From G020354025 sp964621455 (GTDB lineage: Bacteria > Fidelibacterota > Marinisomatia > SCGC-AAA003-L08 > TS1B11): a DNA stretch of 64,000 bases. This document shows positions 22,673 through 31,640 of the stretch, piece after piece. Position numbers and translations under genes: made by a program. The notes below the pieces were generated by a model. That model saw only the letters and a list, made by a program, of their open reading frames with translations. It ran no database searches and was not told the DNA's origin. Numbering within the stretch: position 1 is the first letter of the stretch; every line of letters starts with the position of its first letter. The stretch is from assembly GCA_964621455.1 (NCBI GenBank), contig CAZULW010000001.1:1-64000 (forward strand). The letters are read 5' to 3'.

Positions 22673-24781
22673 TCAAGGAGCGGCATGGTACCCCTCCCCC
22701 GCCTCGGCCCGCCTGACCAGTCCGGGCGCCGGGGCGAAGCGACTGCCGTGCCTGTCTTCCAATCGGAGCAGCTGTACAACAAACTCCGTTAGCCCGATCC
22801 CGTCCATTGCCCAGTAGGGGCCCCCCAGGAACGGCGGGAAGCCGAAGCCGTAGATGGCCCCTGCGTCCCCCACAGCGGCGCTGTCGATGATGCCCTCGTC
22901 CAGGACGTAGGCCGCCTCATTGAGGATACCCGCCAGCAGCCGCTGGCGCACCTCCTCATAGGGGATGCTCCGCCGCCGGGGGCTGTCAAGCAGCCGGTAG
23001 ACCGTATCGTCCACCTTGCCCATTTTACCATTCTCGTAGGCATAAAACCCCCGGCCGTTTTTGCGCCCCAGGCGATTGTCTTCGGTAAAGAGCCGGTTGT
23101 GGTCGGCCATCTCCAGGCGTTCGCCGATGAAGGAGTCCATAACACCGGAGACCTTGCCCGCCACGTCCAGGCCCACCTCGTCCAGCAGGGTGCACGGCCC
23201 CACCGGGAAGCCCACGCGCCGGGCCGCCCGGTCCAGCTCGTCAATGGCGATGCCGTCCTCCAGCAGCTTGAAGGCCTCGTTCAGGTAAGGGGTGAGGATG
23301 CGGTTCACGAAGAAGCCGGGGCTGTCCTTAACCACGATCACCGTCTTGCCCAGCTTGCGGCCCAAGGCTACGGCGGTGGCCAGGGTCTGCTCGCTGCTGT
23401 ATCCGGAAGTGATGATCTCCAGCAGGGGCATCTTCTCCACCGGCGAGAAGAAGTGCATGCCGATGATGCGCTCCGGGCGTTGGGCCCCTTCGGCGATCTC
23501 GGTGATAGGTATGGATGAAGTATTTGTGGCGATGACCATCTCCGGTTGGACTATCTCCTCCAGCTCGGCTACCCCCCGCCGCTTCAGGTCCAGGTCCTCG
23601 AACACCGCCTCGATGACCATCTGCGCCTGCCGGAAGCCGGTATAGTCACTTGTGGCGCTGTAGTGGGTCAGGGTCAAGCCGGCCTCGCGCCGGGAGATGA
23701 TGTGCTTTTTCACCCGGCCGTCGAAATAGCGCTGGATATAGGCCCGCGACCTGGCAAGGGCGTCGAAGCTGAGGTCCTTCTGGCGCACGGCGAGGCCCCT
23801 GTCCAGGCAGACGGTAGCGATGCCGGCCCCCATCAGCCCGCCGCCCAGGATACCCACCTGGCGCACCGCCCGAGGCTCGGCTTTGAGTGCCGTTTTACTG
23901 GCCCTGCTGGCGAAATATACGTGCGTGAGGGCGCTATGCTCGGGTGTCATGGCCAGCCGCCCGAAGCCCTCCGCTTCCCCTTCCAGCCCCCGGGCCAGGC
24001 TCCGTCCCAGACCCTTCCGCACAACCCGCAGGATTTCCAGCGGAGCGGGGTAGTTCCCCCTGGTCTGCGCCATTACCTGCTTGCGGGCCTGCCGGTAGAC
24101 CAAAGGCTTGAAGGGGCCATCCAGCAGGCGGGTCATCAGGGGCTTTTTCAGCGGCTTGGGCTGCCCACTGCCAGCCAGCTGCAGCACCCGCTTCCGGGCC
24201 GCCGCCAGCAGCACGCCGGGACTCACGATCTCATCCGCCAGGCCGATCTTGCGGGCCTTGTAGGGATAGACGTTCTTGCCGGTGAGCATCATGTCCAGGG
24301 CGGCCGACAGCCTCACCAGCCGCGGCAGGCGCTGGGAACCGCCGATCCCCGCCAGCAGGCCCAGCTTCACCTCCGGCAGCCCCAGGACCGTCCTGGGGTG
24401 GTTGGTGACGATGCGGCCGGTGCAGCTAAGGGCCAGCTCCAGCCCGCCCCCCAGGCAGGTGCCGTTGATGGCCGCCACCGATGGGAAGGGCAGGTCGGCG
24501 ATCTTCCCGAAAATCCGCTGGCCGTGGCGGCTGGCTTCGGCGGCCTGCTCCGCGCTTTCAAAGCCCAGGAAATCCTTGATGTCCACCCCTACGATGAAGT
24601 TGTCGGGCTTGCCGCTGATAAAAACCACTCCCACTGGTTGGGGATCATCCAGGCCCGCCAGCTCATCGAGGACTTTTTCCAGCTGTTGAAAGGCCTCGAA
24701 GGACAGGATATTCAGGGACTCATCCGGGTGGTCGATAGTCGCCACCGCGATGGCATCGTCCCCAATATTATATTGTATCAT
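22673..24781 (-). CDS. fadJ: Fatty-acid oxidation complex alpha subunit (enoyl-CoA hydratase / 3-hydroxyacyl-CoA dehydrogenase)
   Basis: A 702-residue bifunctional beta-oxidation enzyme. The N-terminal crotonase domain (1-190) has the oxyanion-hole segments FIVGVDIKDFLG and GTCLGGGLELALSC. A linker (about 190-300) follows, then the NAD-binding dehydrogenase domain (GILGGGLMGAGIA, about 308-320; ATNTSSIPITEIA; GMHFFSPVEKMPLLEI). Two C-terminal helical domains end it. It hydrates trans-2-enoyl-CoA and oxidises the 3-hydroxyacyl-CoA. The thiolase gene upstream on the same strand supplies the last step. FadJ rather than FadB is chosen because the partner thiolase is FadI-like; the two are hard to separate on sequence alone. 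Confidence 0.9.
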   Translation of the reverse strand: MIQYNIGDDAIAVATIDHPDESLNILSFEAFQQLEKVLDELAGLDDPQPVGVVFISGKPDNFIVGVDIKDFLGFESAEQAAEASRHGQRIFGKIADLPFPSVAAINGTCLGGGLELALSCTGRIVTNHPRTVLGLPEVKLGLLAGIGGSQRLPRLVRLSAALDMMLTGKNVYPYKARKIGLADEIVSPGVLLAAARKRVLQLAGSGQPKPLKKPLMTRLLDGPFKPLVYRQARKQVMAQTRGNYPAPLEILRVVRKGLGRSLARGLEGEAEGFGRLAMTPEHSALTHVYFASRASKTALKAEPRAVRQVGILGGGLMGAGIATVCLDRGLAVRQKDLSFDALARSRAYIQRYFDGRVKKHIISRREAGLTLTHYSATSDYTGFRQAQMVIEAVFEDLDLKRRGVAELEEIVQPEMVIATNTSSIPITEIAEGAQRPERIIGMHFFSPVEKMPLLEIITSGYSSEQTLATAVALGRKLGKTVIVVKDSPGFFVNRILTPYLNEAFKLLEDGIAIDELDRAARRVGFPVGPCTLLDEVGLDVAGKVSGVMDSFIGERLEMADHNRLFTEDNRLGRKNGRGFYAYENGKMGKVDDTVYRLLDSPRRRSIPYEEVRQRLLAGILNEAAYVLDEGIIDSAAVGDAGAIYGFGFPPFLGGPYWAMDGIGLTEFVVQLLRLEDRHGSRFAPAPGLVRRAEAGEGYHAAP

Positions 24782-24997
24782 TATATTGAATCTGCCTACT
24801 GCCTACTGCCAGGCTCGCTGTAGGCAATGCCGAGGCCTGCTACCTTGTTTAATTGTTGAGTTGTTTAATTGTTGAGGCTGCCACTGTTTCTCAGTACCTC
24901 CTGTTAACCCTGTTATCCTATTCCAATTCATTCTTTGTGTTCTTGGCGTCTTGGCGGTTTTTTCCCTCTTACCTGCCACTGCCCCTGCCACTGCTCC
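24782..24997. repeat. Intergenic patchwork of short repeats between fadI and fadJ
   Basis: This 216-nt gap is made almost entirely of small repeats. There is a tandem tgcctac repeat (from 24792), dispersed palindrome copy 3 (24810-24839), and a perfect 16-bp tandem duplication ttgtttaattgttgag (24845-24860 and 24861-24876). A segment containing cttggcgtcttggcggtttt (from about 24940) recurs, in my memory, in many environmental genomes. A ctgccact repeat follows. No gene. Confidence 0.7.
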
Positions 24998-26329
24998 TCA
25001 AGCCCGCTCCAGCACCATGGCCACCCCCATGGCATTGGCGGTGCAGATGGTGAGCAGGCCCAGCTGTTTGTCCCGCCGCCTGAGCTCCTGCAGCAGGTTG
25101 ATGACGATCCGCCCGCCGGTGGCGCCGAAGGGGTGCCCGTAGGCCAGTGAGCCGCCGTTGACGTTCAGGGTGTCCATGTCCACCTTGCCTACCGCTTTGC
25201 TGCGGCCCAGCTCGTCGCGGGCGAAAGCGTCCGACTCCAGCTTCTGCACCACCGAGAGCACCTGGGCGGCGAAGGCCTCGTGGATCTCGAACAGGTCCAC
25301 GTCAGCCAGGGTGAGCCCCGCCCGGTCCAGGGCCGCCGGGACGGCATAGGCCGGGCCCAGCAGCAGCTGCGGCCGGGGCGGGATGGCCACGCAGGCGTAG
25401 GACTTGATGAAGCCCCACGGCTCCAGGCCCAGCTCCCCGGCCCGGTTCTCGCTCATGACCATAACCGCACTGGCCCCGTCGGTAAGCGCCGAGGAGTTGC
25501 CCGCGGTGAGGGACCCGTGGCGGCGGTCAAATACCGGCGGCAGTTGGGCCAGCCTCTCCAGGGACACGTCCTCCCGGATAAGGTTGTCCTCACTGAAGTA
25601 GCGCTCGTGCTTGGGTGGGAGCGATACCGGCCTGTCCGGCGGCAACCAGACGGGCACCAGGTCGCCGTTGACCTTGCCCTCCTTCCTGGCCCGGGCCGCC
25701 CGCACGTGAGACATGCAGGCGTACTCATCCTGAGCCTCCCGGCTGATACCATTGAGCTGGGCCATGAGCTCCGCGTGCTGGCCCATAGTGAGGCCCGTGC
25801 TGGGCTCTTCGATGGCGGGCGGCACGGGGATGAAATCCAGCAGTCGCACCTGGCGGAGAGCTTTCAGGCTTGCCCTGAGCTTAGCCGAAGGGCGCTGGCC
25901 AAAGCTGCGGGCCTTCTGTACCTTCTGCAAGGTCGTGATCAGCCGCTTCTTATACACTACCGGCGTGTTGGACATGGACTCGGAGCCGCCGGCGACAATG
26001 GCTTGGGCATGGTTGGCTATGATGTGCTCCGCGGCGCTGGTGATGGACTGGATCCCGGTGGCGCACTGCCGGGCCAGGGTGAAGCCGGGCGCGTGATCCA
26101 GACCCAGGGCGATGGCCACCTCCCGGCCCACGTTCAGGTTGGTCATGGTGGGCAGCACCGCCCCCCAGATCACCTCGTCGATGGCCTCGGGCGGCAGGTC
26201 CAGGCGCTGGATGAGCTCCTGGGTGGTGAGCTTGGCCAGGTCCGAGGCGTTCAGGTCGGTCAGGTCGGTGAAGGCCTTGGCGAACGGCGTGCGGACACCA
26301 CCGACGATTGCGATGCGGTCGTTTTCCAT
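24998..26329 (-). CDS. fadI: 3-ketoacyl-CoA thiolase, FadI-like
   Basis: A 443-residue thiolase. The nucleophilic cysteine lies in LARQCATGIQS (about residue 88). C-terminal catalytic motifs are GGSLAYGHPFGATGGR (His) and CTANAMGVAMVLE (Cys). The long loop with VPPAIEEPSTGLTMGQHAE is typical of the FadI branch that partners FadJ. It cleaves 3-ketoacyl-CoA to acetyl-CoA and a shortened acyl-CoA. It is first in the fadI-fadJ-thioesterase block. Codons for about ten residues (QRPSAKLRAS region) come from a palindromic repeat-like sequence at 25872-25893. The loop there may be insertion-derived; the catalytic residues are unaffected. Confidence 0.92.
   Translation of the reverse strand: MENDRIAIVGGVRTPFAKAFTDLTDLNASDLAKLTTQELIQRLDLPPEAIDEVIWGAVLPTMTNLNVGREVAIALGLDHAPGFTLARQCATGIQSITSAAEHIIANHAQAIVAGGSESMSNTPVVYKKRLITTLQKVQKARSFGQRPSAKLRASLKALRQVRLLDFIPVPPAIEEPSTGLTMGQHAELMAQLNGISREAQDEYACMSHVRAARARKEGKVNGDLVPVWLPPDRPVSLPPKHERYFSEDNLIREDVSLERLAQLPPVFDRRHGSLTAGNSSALTDGASAVMVMSENRAGELGLEPWGFIKSYACVAIPPRPQLLLGPAYAVPAALDRAGLTLADVDLFEIHEAFAAQVLSVVQKLESDAFARDELGRSKAVGKVDMDTLNVNGGSLAYGHPFGATGGRIVINLLQELRRRDKQLGLLTICTANAMGVAMVLERA
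25872..25893. repeat. Palindromic repeat inside fadI
   Basis: gccctgagcttagccgaagg followed by gc has complementary ends (gccct / agggc) and resembles the 'ccctgagc...gaaggg' dispersed repeats of many bacteria. It is in frame and contributes a short basic loop to the thiolase. A related but degenerate segment lies at 18261-18284. Confidence 0.5.
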
Positions 26330-27103
26330 ACGATAAGTTACGAGCTTGCCCGGCGTAGGCGCTAGCCGTAGACGGGTTTCGAGTTACCAGCCCCAAGCCT
26401 CAAGCCTCTAGCCCCAAACTCCCAGCCTGGCTTGGGACCATTTTTATAGTCAACAGCCTATGAACCCATAACGAACAGACTACCCTTTCTGTTCACCGAA
26501 CGGCGCCGACTGGTAGCCTTCGGCCTGCTTTCCCGTTAGTGAGCACCGGCCCATCATCGGACCGTCCATTCAGGCACGCTATTTGCGATTTCAATAGAAC
26601 CCGAGTGGTACGGATTCTTATCGAATGCTTACAACACTGCCGGGACTGCCACGTCCCGACAATAGTGTCGGGATTCGCGATGACATTATAGGGACGTGTC
26701 GGGACAATTCAAGATTCAGACAGGATAACTGGATGAACAAGATAAAATCCTGTTAATCATGTTAATCCTGTCAAAAAATGATCAGATAGGATAACTGGAT
26801 GGACATGATAAGAAACTTTTCCTGTTAATCATGTTTATCCTGCTCAAAAAAAAATCTTATCAGCAGCCACTACTCCAGGCATAAGCCCAATAAACACATG
26901 CCATTAAAAAATCTGAAAAAAATAGCTAAAGAATTTGCGCAAAGTGCCGATAATAGTGGCAGCTAAAGTACCCGCGGAAAACTGCACCCTCAAGATTCTG
27001 AGCCAGGCAGAACCCCGCGGCTATGCAGAGCACGCATAGATCACGCAATGATCGAAACACATAATAAGTCCCTGAACAAACATACCTTAGAGAGGAATAT
27101 ACC
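26330..27103. repeat. Repeat-rich intergenic region
   Basis: No gene is supported in this 774-nt gap. It contains a perfect 8-bp hairpin (tcccgaca / tgtcggga, 26654-26673). Two copies of a roughly 65-nt element follow (26720-26780 and 26787-26856), each with aggataactggatg at the left and cctgttaatcatgtt at the right; the two ends are imperfect inverted repeats. It must also hold the promoter of the following secreted-protein gene. Confidence 0.65.
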
Positions 27104-30100
27104 ATGAAATCCTTGAGAAAGGTCCATGTGGCAATGTTCGCTGCCCTAATGACCATGGGCGTATTCACCTATGGACAAAGCTTGACCCCCAACCCAAGCA
27201 CGGTGCCCAGCAATGCCTACATTTCGGGCAGTGATGAAATCCATTACTTCTTCCAAGTTGTAACCTATACTGTTGGAACTGCTCCCACACTAGGTCAGAA
27301 TCTCGAAATCAACTTGCCTTCGGATGGAAGTATCACAGTCGCTGACCCCGATGGCGATGCCGCTTTTCACGATGGCATCTTCATCACCCATAACTCGGGA
27401 ACCGTCATCGCGGTAGACGTAACGACCACCGCCAGCCAGATCGTGTTGACCACGACACTTGTCATGGCTGCTGGCGACATCGTCAACGTGATCTTCCCGG
27501 TGTTGACTGACTCAACCCTGGCAAGCACAACGAAGGTGCCTTACGACATCTCGATCCCCGATCTCACTGGGGACGACGGTTTCATCGGCACCGATTCGGT
27601 GTCTTTCTCTCCGACGGTACAGCCGGTGAACCTGTTCACGGGCGCTTTGAAAAACAGTGGCGACACCGGATATTCAGAGACGGACAAAAAAGGCGAGTAC
27701 CATCCTGGAGATAATGCGGCCATCACCACCGGCCTGACCAACTTCGTTGACGATGGGACCCTCACTGCCAATTTTGTCAATCCTACACTCGCCACGCCGG
27801 ACCCCTGGTCGGGCATGGTCCTGGACGGGGTGGATAACAACCCGGCCACCAATATGGAGGTCCTCTACAAGTTGTGGGCCTCCACGACGCCCGGCCTGCC
27901 CCGCATCGATGTCGGTCTCGGCAGGGAGCTGTTTCAGTGGGACGACGTTCTCATCGCCGACGAGCTGGCCGACAATCACGTTGAAGCTGCAGCCATCAAC
28001 GAAGCCCTGCGAACGTCAGACTTGACCGAAGGTATCTGGTACATCTATGTTACGTCGAACCTCAGCGCCGACTGGGCCATCGCCGAGACGGATACCTTGA
28101 TAGTCAACCACTACCCGGTCTTCGTCGATCCTACCAGCGCTCTCCCCAGCTGGCAGTATGACGATGTGACTGACGGCGCCGGCGGAGCCGGGCAAGGTGT
28201 GGACTATAACCATGACAATACCTTCGACCCAACCGGTGCCATCCCCGCCGGTGACGATGCCATCAGCCTTTACCTGGATACGGGTACCATCTACGGCATC
28301 GACGGCAACTTCGTCGTGGCTGGTAACGCTTACGACTGGGTGAGGGTCTACTGGCACGGCCAGGACGTGGACAACGTGGATGCCACGGTGCAGATCTTCT
28401 ACTCCACCAGCGCGACGCTGGATGAAACCGCTGTTGTGACGGATGGCAGTGGTAACGTGACCGACCTCACAGGCGCTACGGAAGTCACCACGTCGCCCTT
28501 GCCGCTGTACGGTGCGACCAACTACGATCAGTTCGATATTCCCACCAGTCCGCTTATGACGGCCGATAACTACTACTTCTATCTGGTGGCCAACGATAAG
28601 ACGAATCAAACGGTGCAGATTCTCACCGACTACGATGGTGCGGCCAACCCCCTCCCCCTGACGGTGACGATCAAGCACTCGCCCTATCTGCAGTTCCACG
28701 ACGTATACGCGGCCGAAGCTGCCGCCGGTGTGCCGGATAAGATCCCTGTGGATACGTATTCGTCCGAATACGTCAAGATCAGTTGGGGCAAGCAGGTCGA
28801 TGACGCGCGGGACATCGACGCCACACCAGGGGATCCGCTGCTAATCGAACTTTACTATGTCCTCGATGTGGCCGGTACAGGCCTATATGCCGTCATTGTC
28901 CCGGTTAGTCCGTTGGATCCCTCGACGCTGAGAGGCACCGGTATCCTGATTGCTACAGTCGAGGACTCCGGCGACGCGCAACTCGATAACAGCTACATGT
29001 GGGATATCCGGTCGCCGGCTCCGGCTCTTACGGAATTCACCGTAAACCAGGAGTATCACATTTACGGTGTGGTCAAACAGGGCGGTGATGAGATCGTGGT
29101 GCAGTACAGCTCGGACGGGTTCCCTGGACCAACAACGACGGATGACCGGGCCTTCCAGTTCACTCATGGCTCCTTTTTCCAGTCCAATTCGCCGGTCCTT
29201 AACGCCTCACCAGAGCTGGTGGTGCGGGACCAGTACCGGCTGGAGTGGAATGCATTTGACCTGAGCGGCGTCACCACCGGCCTGATCCAGCCGTTTATCG
29301 CGCCGACGGAAGACGCGACGGACTTCTCCGCCATCGCCTGGACCTTGATCGCCGCCACCAACGGCCTCTACTGGGTCGATGTCACCGGCGCGGGCAACGG
29401 TTCGGCAAAACCGGCGAACACGGCAGGCTTTGGCGCCACTGCCGGCTTTGCGAACCTGGACGTAGTGGCCCTGACAGAGGATATGGACGCCGGACCCCCT
29501 GAAGGCACCAGGCCATATGATTACAAGATCAATCATCCCACCAATCCGGACGCGGGCGCCATCGGCACGGAGTACGACCTGTGGTATTATTATTCGCCCA
29601 GCAACGACTTCACCGCTGACGATCCGACGCCCATCAAGGCCGACGGCACGCTGTTCTTCAGCATGGAAGATCCCGGTACGGTGCAGAACATTCGCATCGT
29701 TCCGAACAAGCCCGTCACGGCCGTCGTAGGCGACGTCATCACCCTGGATGTCGAGGCCATCTACGCGAGTAATTTGAGTGCCGTGACACTCCACATGGAT
29801 GTTCCCGCTGACAACCTGTCCGTGGTGGACGGCGGCAGCGGCCCCTTCACGGTGGCTGTGGGAACCGCCGACATGAACACAAGTTCCACAGTGGGTAATA
29901 CTATCCAGATGGACCTGGCCGTCCAAGGCGCACCTCTGGACTTCACGGGTGGCTGGACCACGCTCGCTTCCTTCCAGGTAAGGGTTGAGAGCAACCCGGC
30001 CGGCGAAGCTGTAGTGAACAATAACGTCACCTTCGTCCGGGATGGCGATACCCGCAATACCTATTTCTATGACCTCGCCACCAATCCCGTGTTCACCGCC

Positions 30101-31399
30101 TTCGACAACCCCGGTGCTGTCCTTGGCCTGGTGAGACTGGGTACGATTTATGGTGTGGTGGAAGTGGAAGGCCGCGAGAGCAACAAGGTCCAGGATGTAT
30201 CGATCCTGGTGCTGCCTACCGGTTCCATAGCACCCATCAGCTATGCACCCTTCGTGGCCGCCAACGATGCTGATGCGAACTATCTGAACGGCGCGCAGGT
30301 TACACTGTCGTCTGATGGGGAGTACTCCCTTTCGGATGTGCCCACCGGTGAGTACGATATCATCCTAAAGAAGGGCGGGTATCTCGATCAGGTAGTGCAG
30401 AACGTGAAAGTATATCCGCTCAATGATACCCAGGTGCTGTTTGAGAACAGCGACAAGCTGTTCGGCGGCGACATTGCCGGATACGACGATGACGGAGACC
30501 AGGGTGCTTCAACCCTCGAAGTGGGTGACAACCAGGTTGAAGCCCTGGTAGACGGCGCTGCCATGACGCTGGCGCTGCCCTCCACACCGGCTGACACCAA
30601 CTGGAACGTCTTGGCTGATATCACCGGGGACGACAAGGTCTGGGCTGACGACTGGGCCATCCTGATCAAGAACACCAACCGGACATCCGAAGGTGTTACT
30701 TACAAGGAAATGGCTTCGGGCAGCAACGAAAAGATCATAGCCAGCCTGACCAAAGTGGGACAGAGTGGCGCTGAAGTCACCTACGCCGTGTCCCTCCGGG
30801 ACCTGGGGAATCTCCGCGGCTATGCCGTCCAGCTGGCCTTGAATCCGGAAAACTGGGACATGAGCCCGTACAGCGACGGTCTCCAGGAGTATGGCGAAGC
30901 CTATAACATCCAGAAGTTGATCGGCTACGAGGCCCTCTTCGTGAGCGCTACCGCAGGATTCAACCCGGTCTACGACCGTGAGGTTGAGCTGTTGACCGTG
31001 ACGCTGAAAGCTCTCACGGCACAGCCCGAGGAACCCTCGCTGGTCAAGGTGTCCGTGGTTGACGTGAACGGCAAGCTGGTGGATACCATTCTGGACCAGA
31101 CTAACGGCGTGCCGACCGAGTTCTCGCTCAGCCAGAACTACCCGAACCCCTTCAACCCGACCACGACCATCACCTTTGGATTGCCCGAAGCAGGTAACGT
31201 GAAACTGGTGGTGTACAACCTGCTCGGGCAGGAGATCCGGACACTGATTTCAGGTGCGAACATGAAGGCCGGTAATTACACCGCCATGTGGAACAGCACC
31301 GATTTCAGCGGCCGGAAGGTCAGTTCAGGCGTTTACTTCTACCGTCTCACGGTGGATAACAAGATCGTCCATACCCGGAAGATGCTTTTGATGAAGTAA
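27104..31399 (+). CDS. Large secreted protein with cohesin/dockerin-like regions and type IX sorting domain
   Basis: A 1431-residue protein with a signal peptide (MKSLRKVHVAMFAALMTMGV, cleaved near YGQS) and ribosome-binding site gagagga. The first 880 residues form beta-rich repeats with no recognised catalytic domain. Then come a cohesin-like segment (about 885-1000, VVGDVITLDVEAIYASNLS), a carboxypeptidase-regulatory-like domain (about 1020-1115, GTIYGVVEVEGRESN, SDVPTGEYDIILKKGGY) and a dockerin-like EF loop (DITGDDKVWADDWAIL). The last 85 residues are a sorting domain (SQNYPNPFNPTTTI, VYNLLGQEIRTL, SGVYFYRL). It is predicted to be secreted through the outer membrane and surface-attached. 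The cohesin and dockerin calls are weak. Confidence 0.8.
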   Translation: MKSLRKVHVAMFAALMTMGVFTYGQSLTPNPSTVPSNAYISGSDEIHYFFQVVTYTVGTAPTLGQNLEINLPSDGSITVADPDGDAAFHDGIFITHNSGTVIAVDVTTTASQIVLTTTLVMAAGDIVNVIFPVLTDSTLASTTKVPYDISIPDLTGDDGFIGTDSVSFSPTVQPVNLFTGALKNSGDTGYSETDKKGEYHPGDNAAITTGLTNFVDDGTLTANFVNPTLATPDPWSGMVLDGVDNNPATNMEVLYKLWASTTPGLPRIDVGLGRELFQWDDVLIADELADNHVEAAAINEALRTSDLTEGIWYIYVTSNLSADWAIAETDTLIVNHYPVFVDPTSALPSWQYDDVTDGAGGAGQGVDYNHDNTFDPTGAIPAGDDAISLYLDTGTIYGIDGNFVVAGNAYDWVRVYWHGQDVDNVDATVQIFYSTSATLDETAVVTDGSGNVTDLTGATEVTTSPLPLYGATNYDQFDIPTSPLMTADNYYFYLVANDKTNQTVQILTDYDGAANPLPLTVTIKHSPYLQFHDVYAAEAAAGVPDKIPVDTYSSEYVKISWGKQVDDARDIDATPGDPLLIELYYVLDVAGTGLYAVIVPVSPLDPSTLRGTGILIATVEDSGDAQLDNSYMWDIRSPAPALTEFTVNQEYHIYGVVKQGGDEIVVQYSSDGFPGPTTTDDRAFQFTHGSFFQSNSPVLNASPELVVRDQYRLEWNAFDLSGVTTGLIQPFIAPTEDATDFSAIAWTLIAATNGLYWVDVTGAGNGSAKPANTAGFGATAGFANLDVVALTEDMDAGPPEGTRPYDYKINHPTNPDAGAIGTEYDLWYYYSPSNDFTADDPTPIKADGTLFFSMEDPGTVQNIRIVPNKPVTAVVGDVITLDVEAIYASNLSAVTLHMDVPADNLSVVDGGSGPFTVAVGTADMNTSSTVGNTIQMDLAVQGAPLDFTGGWTTLASFQVRVESNPAGEAVVNNNVTFVRDGDTRNTYFYDLATNPVFTAFDNPGAVLGLVRLGTIYGVVEVEGRESNKVQDVSILVLPTGSIAPISYAPFVAANDADANYLNGAQVTLSSDGEYSLSDVPTGEYDIILKKGGYLDQVVQNVKVYPLNDTQVLFENSDKLFGGDIAGYDDDGDQGASTLEVGDNQVEALVDGAAMTLALPSTPADTNWNVLADITGDDKVWADDWAILIKNTNRTSEGVTYKEMASGSNEKIIASLTKVGQSGAEVTYAVSLRDLGNLRGYAVQLALNPENWDMSPYSDGLQEYGEAYNIQKLIGYEALFVSATAGFNPVYDREVELLTVTLKALTAQPEEPSLVKVSVVDVNGKLVDTILDQTNGVPTEFSLSQNYPNPFNPTTTITFGLPEAGNVKLVVYNLLGQEIRTLISGANMKAGNYTAMWNSTDFSGRKVSSGVYFYRLTVDNKIVHTRKMLLMK

Positions 31400-31443
31400 C
31401 TTTCGGATATTGATGAATCCAGTTTGATCAATAGAATAAGAAT

Positions 31444-31484
31444 GGCTCCGGGTAGCAGCAAGGCTCCCGGAGCCATCTTTATTA
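31444..31484 (+). terminator. Rho-independent terminator
   Basis: A 9-bp perfect stem (ggctccggg / cccggagcc) is followed by atctttattattt, 45 nt past the stop of the 1431-residue gene. Confidence 0.85.
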
Positions 31485-31640
31485 TTTAGACCTGTAAAAG
31501 CAAGCACACGGATTGATTAACTTAGGAGGCTATATCGAGAACAGTTGATACCGGTTGAACATACTTAAGGCATAGAAAGCCGGCATGATGTTTGCGACCA
31601 TATTCGTTGGACTAGAATCTGTGCAAGCAAGGACGTTGCG

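Noticed and set aside
23546..24823. 425-residue plus-strand frame opposite fadJ
   Set aside because: Antisense shadow of a well-recognised enzyme gene, Gln/Gly/Pro-rich without domains.
25280..26365. 361-residue plus-strand frame opposite fadI
   Set aside because: Antisense shadow of the thiolase gene.
26926..27168. 80-residue minus-strand frame before the secreted-protein gene
   Set aside because: It overlaps the start of a clear gene and has no ribosome-binding site or motif.
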